64,000 nt of DNA, from positions 60,900 through 124,899 of the forward strand of contig JBGQFW010000001.1 of the NCBI GenBank assembly GCA_041497115.1, read 5' to 3'. The position numbers were made by a program, and so were the translations under genes. Position 1 is the stretch's first letter; each line of letters opens with the position of its first letter. Under the pieces are notes generated by a model. It had not been told where the DNA came from and did no database searches. It saw only the letters and a program-made list of their open reading frames with translations. The DNA comes from AR5 sp041497115 (GTDB taxonomy: Bacteria; Methylomirabilota; Methylomirabilia; Rokubacteriales; CSP1-6). This document shows positions 51,114 to 59,532 of this stretch, one piece after another.

Positions 51114-51820
51114 CGCCGCGGGTGATCGTGCCGACCTACGACGAGCACGACACCATCGGGCCGCTGCTCGAGGCGCTGCGCGCGCAGCTCGGCCCCGGCG
51201 CGCGCGTCCTCGTGGTGGACGACAGCTCGCCCGACGGCACCGCCGCCCGTGTCCGCGACGTGATGGCCGGCGACCCCGCGGTGGAGCTGCTGGTACGCCC
51301 GGGCAAGCTGGGGCTGGCCTCCGCCTACCAGACGGCGCTCCGCCGGGTGCTGGACGACCGGCGCGAGGACTGCGTGGTGACGATGGACGCCGACTTCTCC
51401 CACGATCCCCGCCACGTCCCCGCGCTGATCGCCGCCGCCGCCGCCCACGACCTGGTCATCGGCTCGCGGTACGTCCCCGGCGGCGCCGTCGCCAACTGGA
51501 GCGTGCGGCGGCGTCTGCTCTCGCTGGGCGGCAACTGGTACGCGCGCCGCATCACCGGCACGCCGATCCGCGACCTCACCGCCGGCTTCACCTGCATGCG
51601 GACGGACTTCCTGCGCGAGATTCCGTTCGAGCGGATCGAGGCCAAGGGCTACGCCTGGCTGATCGCGCTCAAGACGCTCTTCCACCGGCACGGCGCGCGC
51701 ATCCGGGAGATTCCCATCCGCTTCGTCGAGCGGCGCCGGGGCGCGTCCAAGCTCTCGGCCAACATCGTCTGGGAGGGACTCATCGAGCCGTGGCGGATCC
51801 GCCGCCGCCCCGCGCCTTGA
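51110..51820 (+). CDS. Family 2 glycosyltransferase, polyprenol-phosphate mannose synthase-like
   Basis: 236 residues. VIVPTYDEHDTIGPLLEAL, VVDDSSPDGTA, CVVTMDADFSHDPRH (D-x-D) and the family-typical VIGSRYVPGGAVANWSVRRR, then DLTAGFTCMR match DPM1-like enzymes. It makes polyprenyl-phosphate-linked mannose or a similar sugar at the membrane for envelope glycosylation. The last 41 bases overlap the convergent DUF2723 gene. Confidence 0.9.
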   Translation: MTPRVIVPTYDEHDTIGPLLEALRAQLGPGARVLVVDDSSPDGTAARVRDVMAGDPAVELLVRPGKLGLASAYQTALRRVLDDRREDCVVTMDADFSHDPRHVPALIAAAAAHDLVIGSRYVPGGAVANWSVRRRLLSLGGNWYARRITGTPIRDLTAGFTCMRTDFLREIPFERIEAKGYAWLIALKTLFHRHGARIREIPIRFVERRRGASKLSANIVWEGLIEPWRIRRRPAP

Positions 51821-53846
51821 GCGCGCGCTCGCCCTCTTCCACGAGGAGCCGGATGTTGGCCAGCTCGGCGTCGCCGGTCGGGTCGAGCGCGAGGTACCGC
51901 CGCCAGGCGCGCACCATCGGCGCCAGCGCCTCGGGCCGGCGGCGCGAGAGCAGCTGGTAGGCGACGCCGAGGTTGCGCAGGACCACCGGCGCCACCGTCG
52001 GCCGCGCGGCCAGCCGCTCGAGGACGCGGACGGCGGTCTCCTGGGCCACCGGATCGTCGTGGCGGCGCGCGGCCAGCCGCACGACGGCGAGGCCGAAGCG
52101 CTCGTACTGCGTCCAGTAGATCGTCGCGAGGCCGCGCTCCCAGCTTCCGGCGACGAAGGGCTCGGCGCGGGCGGAATCGAAGCGCGCGAACGAGTCCTCG
52201 TTGTCCCGCACCCAGCGGTCGAACGCCGGCTCCCCGCCCCTCGGGCGCACCTCCTCGACCAGCCCGCGCGGCCACAGCGCGTACGCCTCTTCCAGCGTGG
52301 AGAGCCACGGCAGGCGGTTGCACACGACCACCGGTCGCCGGGAGAGGTTGGCGTCGAGGAGCTGCCGGAACGTGAACGGCGCCCGCGGCAGGACGAGCTC
52401 GGGCATGTGCCGCGCCGCCACCCGGGGGAACCACGGCAGCGGCACGATGCCGGTCGGCAGCACGTACACGTCGGGGCGGAGCCCCTCGACCGACTGCAGA
52501 TAGCGCACGCTGCCGATGAGATCGTCGCCGGTGACGACCAGGATGCCGTCGGGCGGGACCGAGGCGAGGACGGCGGCGCCGTAGTCGCGGACGAGCGTGT
52601 TGCCGTGGGCGCGCATCGCCGGCAGGTGCACGGCCACGAGCGCCACCGGCAGCGCGACGGCGACCGGCCAGCGGATCCACGGGCCCCCGCGCGCGCCCGC
52701 CGCCCCCGCGAGCGCGGCGAGCCCGATGCCGAGCGCGGCGGCGACCACGACGAAGCCCTGCTGCCAGAAGCGCTCCTGCATGAGCACGTGCAGCGGGTCG
52801 TCGAGGCGCATGTTGGCCAGGCGGCAGAAAACGACGACGTAGAAGGCCACGGCCGCCAGCCAGAAGGCGACGAAGCGCCGCGGCGGCCCGGCCCGCCGCA
52901 GAGGCACCAGCGCCGCGGCGCCCAGCGGCACCACCGCGAAGAGCGTCGAGCGGGCGACGGCGCGTCCGAACAGCGCCAGCCGCGCCAGCCACGACCCCGC
53001 GCTGCCAACGCTCTCGTCGGCCAGCCGGAAGGTGCCGTACTCGCGCCGGAAGAAATGCGCGAGGAAGCCCGACCACGTCGTCGGATCGCCCCACGTCACC
53101 GCGGCGGGATGGGCAGAGGCGAGCGGCAGATAGAGGTAGGGGGCGAAGCCGAGCGCCGCGCAGCCCGCCAGCGCGGCGGCCACGCGCGACCGCCCCAGCC
53201 GCCGGCCGGCCAGCCCCATCAGCAGCAGCCCGAACGGGATCGCGAAGAAGACGAGCGTGTGATGGTTGGACAGCCCCAGCCCCATCCAGAGCGCGGCGAG
53301 GTACAGCGTGGACAGCGGCGCCGGCCCGCCCGCCGCCTCGCGCAGCGCGCGCGCCGACCAGTACAGCATCCCCGCCACGAACAGGTTGTTGAGCGCGAAC
53401 ACCTCGGCGGTGATCGCGTACGCCCAGATGAGCGGGGCGAAGGCGAAGGCGCCCGCCGCCAGCAGCCCGGCCGCGAGATCGCCGGTGAGCAGCACCACCG
53501 CCCGGAAGAGGAGCGCGGCGGCGCCCGCGTCGCAGAGCGCGGACATCGCGTTCACGCGCCAGGCCACGCTGCCGAGCGGGAGCAGCGTGGCCAGCCACCC
53601 CAGCAGCGTGTGCAGCGGATAGCCGGAGGGATGCGCGACGCCGAGCAGCCGGGCGACCGCGACGAACTCCCCGCTGTCGCCGCCGTTGACCGTCGGGCTC
53701 AGCGTGAGGAGATAGACGACCAGCGGCGCGAGGCCGGCGGCGACCGCCGCCGCGACGGCCGTGCGCGTCCAGCCCGCCGGCGGCAGCGCGACCGGGTCTG
53801 CCGCCGCGCGCGCGGCGGAGGGGCGCGCGCGCCGGCGGCGGCTCAT
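51780..53846 (-). CDS. DUF2723 (TMEM260-like) multi-pass membrane protein
   Basis: 688 residues, about 11 helices in the first ~430 and a soluble C-terminal part. The N-terminal TLSPTVNGGDSGEFVAVARL and LGVAHPSGYPLHTLLGWLA are the DUF2723 signature. This clan is related to protein O-mannosyltransferases, and TMEM260 is an O-mannosyltransferase in animals. The convergent GT2 gene makes the likely polyprenyl-sugar donor, so a glycosyltransferase role is reasonable (inference). It lies 19 bases after the selenoprotein gene. Confidence 0.82.
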   Translation of the reverse strand: MSRRRRARPSAARAAADPVALPPAGWTRTAVAAAVAAGLAPLVVYLLTLSPTVNGGDSGEFVAVARLLGVAHPSGYPLHTLLGWLATLLPLGSVAWRVNAMSALCDAGAAALLFRAVVLLTGDLAAGLLAAGAFAFAPLIWAYAITAEVFALNNLFVAGMLYWSARALREAAGGPAPLSTLYLAALWMGLGLSNHHTLVFFAIPFGLLLMGLAGRRLGRSRVAAALAGCAALGFAPYLYLPLASAHPAAVTWGDPTTWSGFLAHFFRREYGTFRLADESVGSAGSWLARLALFGRAVARSTLFAVVPLGAAALVPLRRAGPPRRFVAFWLAAVAFYVVVFCRLANMRLDDPLHVLMQERFWQQGFVVVAAALGIGLAALAGAAGARGGPWIRWPVAVALPVALVAVHLPAMRAHGNTLVRDYGAAVLASVPPDGILVVTGDDLIGSVRYLQSVEGLRPDVYVLPTGIVPLPWFPRVAARHMPELVLPRAPFTFRQLLDANLSRRPVVVCNRLPWLSTLEEAYALWPRGLVEEVRPRGGEPAFDRWVRDNEDSFARFDSARAEPFVAGSWERGLATIYWTQYERFGLAVVRLAARRHDDPVAQETAVRVLERLAARPTVAPVVLRNLGVAYQLLSRRRPEALAPMVRAWRRYLALDPTGDAELANIRLLVEEGERALKARGGGGSATAR

Positions 53847-53865
53847 CGGCGCGCGGCCGGCGCCG

Positions 53866-55509
53866 TCACCCGCCGGGCTGGATGGGGCGCGAGACCGCGC
53901 GGCTGAACGTGCAGTTGGGGACGACCGCCGAGTGCTTGCCCGAGCCGCCCGCCACCACGACGAGCACGTCCTCGGGCGACGGCACCCGCGGCAGCCGCGC
54001 CTCGGCATCGGTGGTGGCGTTCATCCACGCCGGCCAGTCGTGCATGCCCCACATGCCCCCCAGCCGCATCAGGCCGAGCGGCTGGCGGGCGTTCTCGTAG
54101 ACGAAGCGCTGGACGTCGGCCCGGCTCAGGCCGTCCTCCGCGATCGTCCGCGCATGCTCGGGGCCGAGGACGACCATGAGCTGGGCCTGCGAGAAGTACC
54201 AGCCGACGTTCGAGCCGAGCGACACCGCGGTGTCGGCGACGTTGGCCAGGATGCCCGCCGCCGTCGTGGAGACGTGATCGTTGACGTTGTGCGGCCCCTC
54301 GCCGCCGTAGACCGTCACCGTGTCGCCGTCGCACAGGGGGCCCCACGGCGAGGCCGCCTCGTTCTCGGCGATGCAGTAGGCGTATTTCGCCGGGCTCCCC
54401 TGCGTCGCCATGTCGTAGCGGCCCGGCCACGCCCCGCCGACGTTGAGCAGGATGAGGCGGATCGCGCGCCCGATCGTCGCGTTGGCGCGAAAGCCGGGGC
54501 CGAAGCAGCCGCTGCCGGCGTGCACGCCGATCTGCCGCCCGTAGGGGCCGTTGATCACGAGCAGCGGCGCCACCGGATGGGTGGTCGCCTGCACGCCGTA
54601 GAGGTTGAACGCCGGATCCAGCAGCGCCTCCACGGCGGCCACGATCACCGGAAAGGCCGCCGGCTCGCAGCCGGCCATAACCGCGTTGATCGCCAGCTTC
54701 TCGAGGGTGGCCTGCCGCCACAGCGGCGGCATCGGCCCCAGCACGCGCGCGCCGTCGCGCCCGCCCAGCATCGCGGCCACCCGGGGCTCGGTCGGCGCTA
54801 CGATCGGCAGCCCGTCGGCCCAGCTCCGCGCCATGAACTCGGCGAGCAGGGCGTCAGGGCTGTCGTCGAGCGTGATGGCCGCGACGTCCGGGGTTGTTGT
54901 AGCGGGGGACGCTTGCTCGGTTAGGGACGTGGGTGGCCTGTTCGAGGCAGGCGTGGCTCCGATACGCCCGACTTCGGTCGCGGAGCCCGCGATCAGGCTC
55001 GCGAGCTGTTCGAAGGCTTGGTGGGCGCGGCGGGCGACGGCGTCGGGGCGTTCGCCGCCGAGCGGATGATCGATGACGAGCAAGGGCAGCCCGGAGACGC
55101 CGAGCGCGGACAGCTCACTGACGGCCAGCCCCTGGAAGGCGGTGGTCGCGATCAGCCCGGCGGGGGTGCCGGCCTTCGCCAGCTCGATGGCGTCGTGGAG
55201 ACTCCACGACGTGCAGGACCCTCAGTCGGCGGAGCCCGCGAAGACGAGGTCGCAGTGCTTGCCGAGCTCGTCGATCAGCTCGGGGGCAGCCGGCGTGGAG
55301 GCGTTGGCCTTGCGCCGGTGGAGCACGGCCTTCACCCCGTAGCGCTCGCGCAACAGCTCGCCGAGCCCGGCGGTGAGCCGGTCGAAGTTCGACTTGGTGT
55401 TGTCGAGGAAGCCGACGGTGCGCCCCGCGAGCGCGCCGGGCAGCGGGGGAACCGGCACCGACTGGCGGGTGACCACACCGACCGGGCTCAGGACTCGGAT
55501 TTGGGCCAT
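53866..55509 (-). CDS. UGSC-family selenoprotein fused to a second domain of unknown function
   Basis: 547 residues when the in-frame TGA at 55222-55224 is read as selenocysteine 96. Before it: VGFLDNTKSNFDRLTAGLGE and CDLVFAGSAD. Straight after it, in the same frame: Gly-Ser-Cys then TSWSLHDAIELAKAGTPAG. That gives Sec-Gly-Ser-Cys, the motif that names the UGSC family of (seleno)proteins. A hairpin fitting a bacterial SECIS starts 11 bases after the TGA. Residues ~1-170 are the UGSC domain (Rossmann-like by look). Residues 180-204 are encoded exactly by a dispersed repeat. Residues ~210-547 form a second domain (LEKLAINAVMAGCEPAAFPV, GVHAGSGCFGPGFRANATI) that I do not recognise. ATG 55509 has AGGAG 6 bases ahead. 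A redox role at the Sec/Cys pair is inferred. Confidence 0.87.
54898..54972. repeat. Dispersed 75-bp repeat, copy 2, inside the selenoprotein gene
   Basis: Same repeat as 50079-50153. Here it is exactly 25 codons in frame (residues 180-204 of the selenoprotein, including SNRPPTSLTEQ) between the UGSC domain and the C-terminal domain. Most differences between the two copies would change the amino acid, so the DNA rather than the peptide seems to be what is shared. Confidence 0.8.
55191..55224 (-). promoter_or_regulatory. Selenocysteine TGA and bacterial SECIS-like hairpin
   Basis: TGA at 55224-55222 is followed on the minus strand by a 10-base spacer and a perfect 9-bp stem, CGTCGTGGA / TCCACGACG (55203-55211 with 55191-55199), closed by the loop GTC. 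The loop begins 19 bases after the TGA. From what I know of the general bacterial SECIS model (loop 16-37 bases after UGA, 3-14 bases long, a G in its first two positions) all three conditions are met. It would bind SelB. Confidence 0.82.
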
Positions 55510-55542
55510 CTGCGTCTCCTCTCGCGTGAGCTTAGGGGGGCG

Positions 55543-55767
55543 CTACGTCTTCTTCTTGAAGCCGGTGGAGCGGGCCAGCGTGCGCGCCAGCGTCTGCTGG
55601 AGCTCGACGAGAACGCTGCGCTTGATCTCGACGCTCACCGACTCGACGGGCTCGGGGCTGCCGAGGCGGTGGATCACCAGCGTGCCGGTGAACGCGTCGG
55701 CCCGCTCGTCGGTCGCGGCCAGGCCGCGCAGCGTCAGGACTTCCCACCCGTCGACCATCCCCGGCAT
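55543..55767 (-). CDS. Small protein upstream of the selenoprotein gene, unknown function
   Basis: 74 residues: a strand-rich first half (GWEVLTLRGLAATDERADAF, LVIHRLGSPEPVESVSVEI) and a basic C-terminal helix ending TGFKKKT. No signal peptide. It lies 33 bases before the selenoprotein start on the same strand, so it is probably co-transcribed. Only 17 bases separate it from the divergent sugar kinase, so one or both may have very short leaders. ATG at codon 4 is an alternative start. Not recognised. Confidence 0.6.
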   Translation of the reverse strand: MPGMVDGWEVLTLRGLAATDERADAFTGTLVIHRLGSPEPVESVSVEIKRSVLVELQQTLARTLARSTGFKKKT

Positions 55768-55784
55768 CTTACAATAGCGACCCC

Positions 55785-57227
55785 ATGGTGATCGCCCTGG
55801 ATGTCGGGACCTCCTCGGCGCGCGCCACCCTCTACGACGCGCGCGGCCGCGCCGTGGCGGGCCGCTTCCACCAGGTGCCCTACGAGCCGGTGACCACCCG
55901 CGACGGCGGCGTCGAGCACGATCCCGCCGTGATCCTCGACGCCGCCACGACGTGCCTGGACGCCGTCGTGCGCGCCGCCCGTCACGACGACGTGCAGGCC
56001 GTCGCGGTGGCCACGTTCTGGCACGGGCTCGTCGGCTTCGATGCGCACGACCGGCCGCTCACGCCGGTCTTCACCTGGGCCGACTCGCGCAGCGCCGGTG
56101 AGGCCGCGCTGCTGCGCGGCGCCCTCGACGAGAGCGCGCTACACGACCGGACCGGCTGCCACCTGCACACCTCCTACTGGCCGGCGAAGCTGCGCTGGCT
56201 GGCCCGCGAGCGCCCGGGCGACGTCCGCCGCGTGACCCGCTGGGGATCGGTCGGCGAGCACCTCGAGCTGGCCCTGTTCGGCGAGGCCGCCACCAGCGTC
56301 TCGATGGCGTCCGGCACCGGCCTCTTCGACCAGGACGCGCTCGGCTGGGACGCCGAGGCGCTGGCCGCCGCCGGCATCGAGCCGGCCCGGCTCTTCCCGC
56401 TCGTCGATCGTACCGACGTCCGCCGCGGCCTGCGGTCTCCGTGGGCGAGCCGCTGGCCCGCGCTTCGCGGCCTGCCGTGGTTCCCCGCCATCGGCGACGG
56501 CGCCGCCAGCAACATCGGCTCCGACTGCGTGGACACCGGCCGCGTCGCGCTCAACGTCGGCACGTCGGCGGCGCTGCGGGTGGTGACCGCCGCAGGGGCA
56601 CGACCACCGCGCGGCCTCTGGCGGTACCGGGTGGACCGGCGGCGCGCGCTCGTGGGCGGCGCCACCTCAGAGGGCGGCAACGTCTACGCCTGGTGTCGTG
56701 ACGTGCTGCGCCTCCCCGACGACGCCGCGGTGGACCACGCGCTCGACGCGCGGCTTCCCGACGACCACGGGCTCACCGTCCTGCCGTTCCTGGCCGGCGA
56801 GCGCGCGCCGGGCTGGCGCGGCGATCGCCGGGCCACGCTCACCGGCCTGTCGCTCGACACGACCGCGCTCGACATCCTGCACGCCGCGCTCGAGGCGGTG
56901 GCGCTGCGGCTGGCGCTGGTGTACCAGCTGCTCGCGCCGCTCGCGACGCCCGGCCATGTCGTCGTCGCCTCGGGCGGTGCAATCAGCCGCTCGCGCCACT
57001 GGCGGCGCATGCTCGCCGATGCGCTCGGACACACGATCCACTGCTCGCCGGAGAGCGAGGCCACCGGCCGCGGAGCCGCGCTGCTCGCGCTGGAGGCGCT
57101 CGGCGCGCTGCCCGACGCGGCGGTCGCGGCGGTGCCGCTCGGCGAGGCAGTGGCGCCCGATCCCGCGCGCCACGCCCGCTACCAGGCCGCGCTCGAGCGT
57201 CACCGGCGGCTGGACGACAGGGTATGA
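55785..57227 (+). CDS. FGGY-family carbohydrate kinase, probable gluconokinase
   Basis: 480 residues. The ATP-grasping N-domain starts VIALDVGTSSARATLYDARG. WADSRS, GCHLHTSYWPAKLRWL and MASGTGLFDQDALGWDAE resemble FGGY gluconokinases. The C-domain has FPAIGDGAASNIGSDC, LNVGTSAALRVV and VASGGAISRSRHWRRMLADA. With pgl and zwf directly downstream, phosphorylation of gluconate to 6-phosphogluconate is the likely reaction. Xylulose is the alternative. TACAAT at 55770 suggests a nearly leaderless transcript. Confidence 0.82.
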   Translation: MVIALDVGTSSARATLYDARGRAVAGRFHQVPYEPVTTRDGGVEHDPAVILDAATTCLDAVVRAARHDDVQAVAVATFWHGLVGFDAHDRPLTPVFTWADSRSAGEAALLRGALDESALHDRTGCHLHTSYWPAKLRWLARERPGDVRRVTRWGSVGEHLELALFGEAATSVSMASGTGLFDQDALGWDAEALAAAGIEPARLFPLVDRTDVRRGLRSPWASRWPALRGLPWFPAIGDGAASNIGSDCVDTGRVALNVGTSAALRVVTAAGARPPRGLWRYRVDRRRALVGGATSEGGNVYAWCRDVLRLPDDAAVDHALDARLPDDHGLTVLPFLAGERAPGWRGDRRATLTGLSLDTTALDILHAALEAVALRLALVYQLLAPLATPGHVVVASGGAISRSRHWRRMLADALGHTIHCSPESEATGRGAALLALEALGALPDAAVAAVPLGEAVAPDPARHARYQAALERHRRLDDRV

Positions 57228-57991
57228 TGGGCGACGTCATGGATGCCGAGATCACCGTCGTCGACGACCCCGTCGCGCTGGCCGATGCCGCCGCGCGCGC
57301 GATCGCGGAGGCGGCCCAGGCGGCGGTCGAGGCGCGCGGCCGGTTCACGCTCGCCCTCGCCGGCGGCATCACGCCGCGCATGACCTACGAGCGACTGACC
57401 CGGTCGCCGCTGCGCGAGGGAGTGCCGTGGGACCGCACGTGGATCTTCTTCGGCGACGAGCGCGGCGTGCCGCCCGACCACCCGGAGTCCAACTACCGGA
57501 TGGCCCACCAGGCAATGCTGTCGAAGGTGCCGGTGCCGATCGCGCAGATCGTGCGCATCCAGGGCGAGGCCGAGGACCTGGACGCGGCGGCCGCCGCGTA
57601 CGCGCGCCGGCTGGCCGAGGTCTTCGAGAGCAAGCGCGGCGAGCTCCCGCGGTTCGACCTGATCCTGCTCGGCATGGGCGTGGACGGCCACATCGCCTCG
57701 CTGTTCCCGGGGTCGCCGGTCCTCAAGGAGGTCTTCCGTCCCGTGGCGGCCGTCCACGCGGCGGCGGCGTCCATTCCCCAGCGACTCACCTTCACGTTCC
57801 CGCTCATCAACGCCGCCGCCCGCGTGATGTTCCTGGTGGCGGGCGCCGAGAAGGCCAAGGTCGTCAAGGCGGTCCTCGCCGAGCCCGGCACCAGCCTGCC
57901 GCCGTCCATGGTGCGCCCGGTGAGCGGCCGGCTCGTGTGGCTCCTCGACCGCCCGGCGGCGTCGCTGCTGGGCGCCGTCAAGGCCCGCTAG
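57224..57991 (+). CDS. pgl: 6-phosphogluconolactonase
   Basis: 255 residues of the DevB/SOL family. FTLALAGGITPRMTYERL, WIFFGDERGVPPDHPESNYRM and DLILLGMGVDGHIASLFPGS are the conserved blocks. It hydrolyses 6-phosphogluconolactone in the oxidative pentose phosphate pathway. The ATG overlaps the kinase stop by 4 bases; two further in-frame ATGs follow within 15 bases. Confidence 0.93.
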   Translation: MMGDVMDAEITVVDDPVALADAAARAIAEAAQAAVEARGRFTLALAGGITPRMTYERLTRSPLREGVPWDRTWIFFGDERGVPPDHPESNYRMAHQAMLSKVPVPIAQIVRIQGEAEDLDAAAAAYARRLAEVFESKRGELPRFDLILLGMGVDGHIASLFPGSPVLKEVFRPVAAVHAAAASIPQRLTFTFPLINAAARVMFLVAGAEKAKVVKAVLAEPGTSLPPSMVRPVSGRLVWLLDRPAASLLGAVKAR

Positions 57992-58026
57992 TTCTGTGCG
58001 ATACTTCGCCCCTGCGCTCGGACGAC

Positions 58027-59514
58027 ATGCCAGCGAACGATGAGGCCTTCTCGCTCGTCATCTTCGGTGCGTCAGGCGACCTGACGAACCGCAAGCTGAT
58101 GCCCGCGCTGTGGACGCTGTTCGCGGCGCGGACGCTCCCGGAGCCGTTCGCCATCGTGTGTACGGCCCGGACCGCGATGAGCGACGACGCCTTCCGCGAC
58201 AAGATGAAGGAGGGCGTGAAGGAGTTCGCCCGGTTCAAGCTGCCCACCGAGCAGGTGTGGCAGCGGTTCGCCGGGAACCTGTTCTACGTTCCCGGCGACC
58301 CGACCGGGCCCGAGCTCTACGGCCGCCTGCGCGCGCGGCTGGAGGAGATCGAGCGCACGCACGGCGGTGTGGCCAATCGCCTCTACTATCTCTCCACGCC
58401 GCCCAGCCTCTACGACAAGATCACCGTCCACCTCGGCAAGGCCGACATGGCGGCGGAGCGGGGCGGCTGGACGCGCATCATCGTCGAGAAGCCGTTCGGC
58501 CACGACCTGCGCTCGGCGCAGGAGCTGAACCGGCTCGTCACCAGCGTCTTCCACGAGGAGCAGGTCTACCGGATCGATCACTATCTCGGCAAGGAGACGG
58601 TCCAGAACGTCCTCGCGCTGCGCTTCGCCAACGGCATCTTCGAGCCGCTGTGGAACCGCAACCACGTCGCCGAGGTGCAGTGCACGGTGGCGGAGACCGT
58701 CGGCGTGGAGGGGCGCGGAGGCTACTACGAGGAGTCGGGCGCGCTGCGCGACATGATCCAGAACCACCTGCTCCAGGTGGTGTGCCTGATCGCGATGGAG
58801 CCGCCGGTGACGTTCGACGCCCGCGCGGTGCGCGACGAGAAGGGCAAGGTCATGCAGGCGGTGCGGCCCATCGACCCCGCCCGGGTGGACGAGGCGGCGC
58901 TGCGCGCCCAGTACGCGACGGGGTTCGTCGGCGGTCGCCAGATGCCCGGCTACCTCCAGGAAAAGGGCGTCAAGCCGGACTCCGTCACCGAGACCTACGC
59001 CGCCCTGCGGCTGCAGATCGACAACTGGCGGTGGGCCGGCGTGCCGTTCTATCTGCAGACCGGCAAGCGGATGGCCAAGCGCGTGAGCGAGATCGTGATC
59101 CGCTTCCAGCAGACGCCCCACATGATCTTCCGCCGCGGCACGGTGCGCGTGGATCCCAACGTCCTGGTCATTCGCGTGCAGCCCGACGAGGGGATCGCGC
59201 TGACGGTCGAGGCCAAGGAGCCGGGGCCGGATCTCAAGCTGAGCCCCGTGAACCTGGACTTCAAGTACCAGGACGTCTTCGGCGGTGAGCCCCCCGAGGC
59301 GTACGAGCGGCTGCTGCTGGACGCGATCCACGGCGACGCCACGCTCTACTCGCGCGGCGACTGGATCGAGCAGGCGTGGTCACTGACGCAGCCGGTGCTC
59401 GACCACTGGGCCCGGACGCCCGGCCCGCTGCCGACCTACGAGTCCGGGTCGTGGGGCCCGCCCGAGGCCGACACCTTCATCGGCCGCGACGGCGGCGAGT
59501 GGCGCCACCCCTAG
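58027..59514 (+). CDS. zwf: Glucose-6-phosphate 1-dehydrogenase
   Basis: 495 residues. NADP loop VIFGASGDLTNRKLMPAL, IIVEKPFGHDL and the active-site signature YRIDHYLGKETVQN are all present, as is the C-terminal substrate region ESGALRDMIQNHLLQVVCLIA. It oxidises glucose-6-phosphate to the lactone used by the gene upstream. Third gene of a kinase-pgl-zwf operon. Ends 18 bases from the convergent BY-kinase gene. Confidence 0.96.
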   Translation: MPANDEAFSLVIFGASGDLTNRKLMPALWTLFAARTLPEPFAIVCTARTAMSDDAFRDKMKEGVKEFARFKLPTEQVWQRFAGNLFYVPGDPTGPELYGRLRARLEEIERTHGGVANRLYYLSTPPSLYDKITVHLGKADMAAERGGWTRIIVEKPFGHDLRSAQELNRLVTSVFHEEQVYRIDHYLGKETVQNVLALRFANGIFEPLWNRNHVAEVQCTVAETVGVEGRGGYYEESGALRDMIQNHLLQVVCLIAMEPPVTFDARAVRDEKGKVMQAVRPIDPARVDEAALRAQYATGFVGGRQMPGYLQEKGVKPDSVTETYAALRLQIDNWRWAGVPFYLQTGKRMAKRVSEIVIRFQQTPHMIFRRGTVRVDPNVLVIRVQPDEGIALTVEAKEPGPDLKLSPVNLDFKYQDVFGGEPPEAYERLLLDAIHGDATLYSRGDWIEQAWSLTQPVLDHWARTPGPLPTYESGSWGPPEADTFIGRDGGEWRHP

Positions 59515-59532
59515 GGCGAGCCGGCGCCCCGC

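Noticed and set aside
55222..55509. Stand-alone 95-residue protein ending at TGA 55222
   Set aside because: The downstream frame continues the same domain (GSC motif) and a SECIS-like hairpin follows, so the TGA is better read as Sec.
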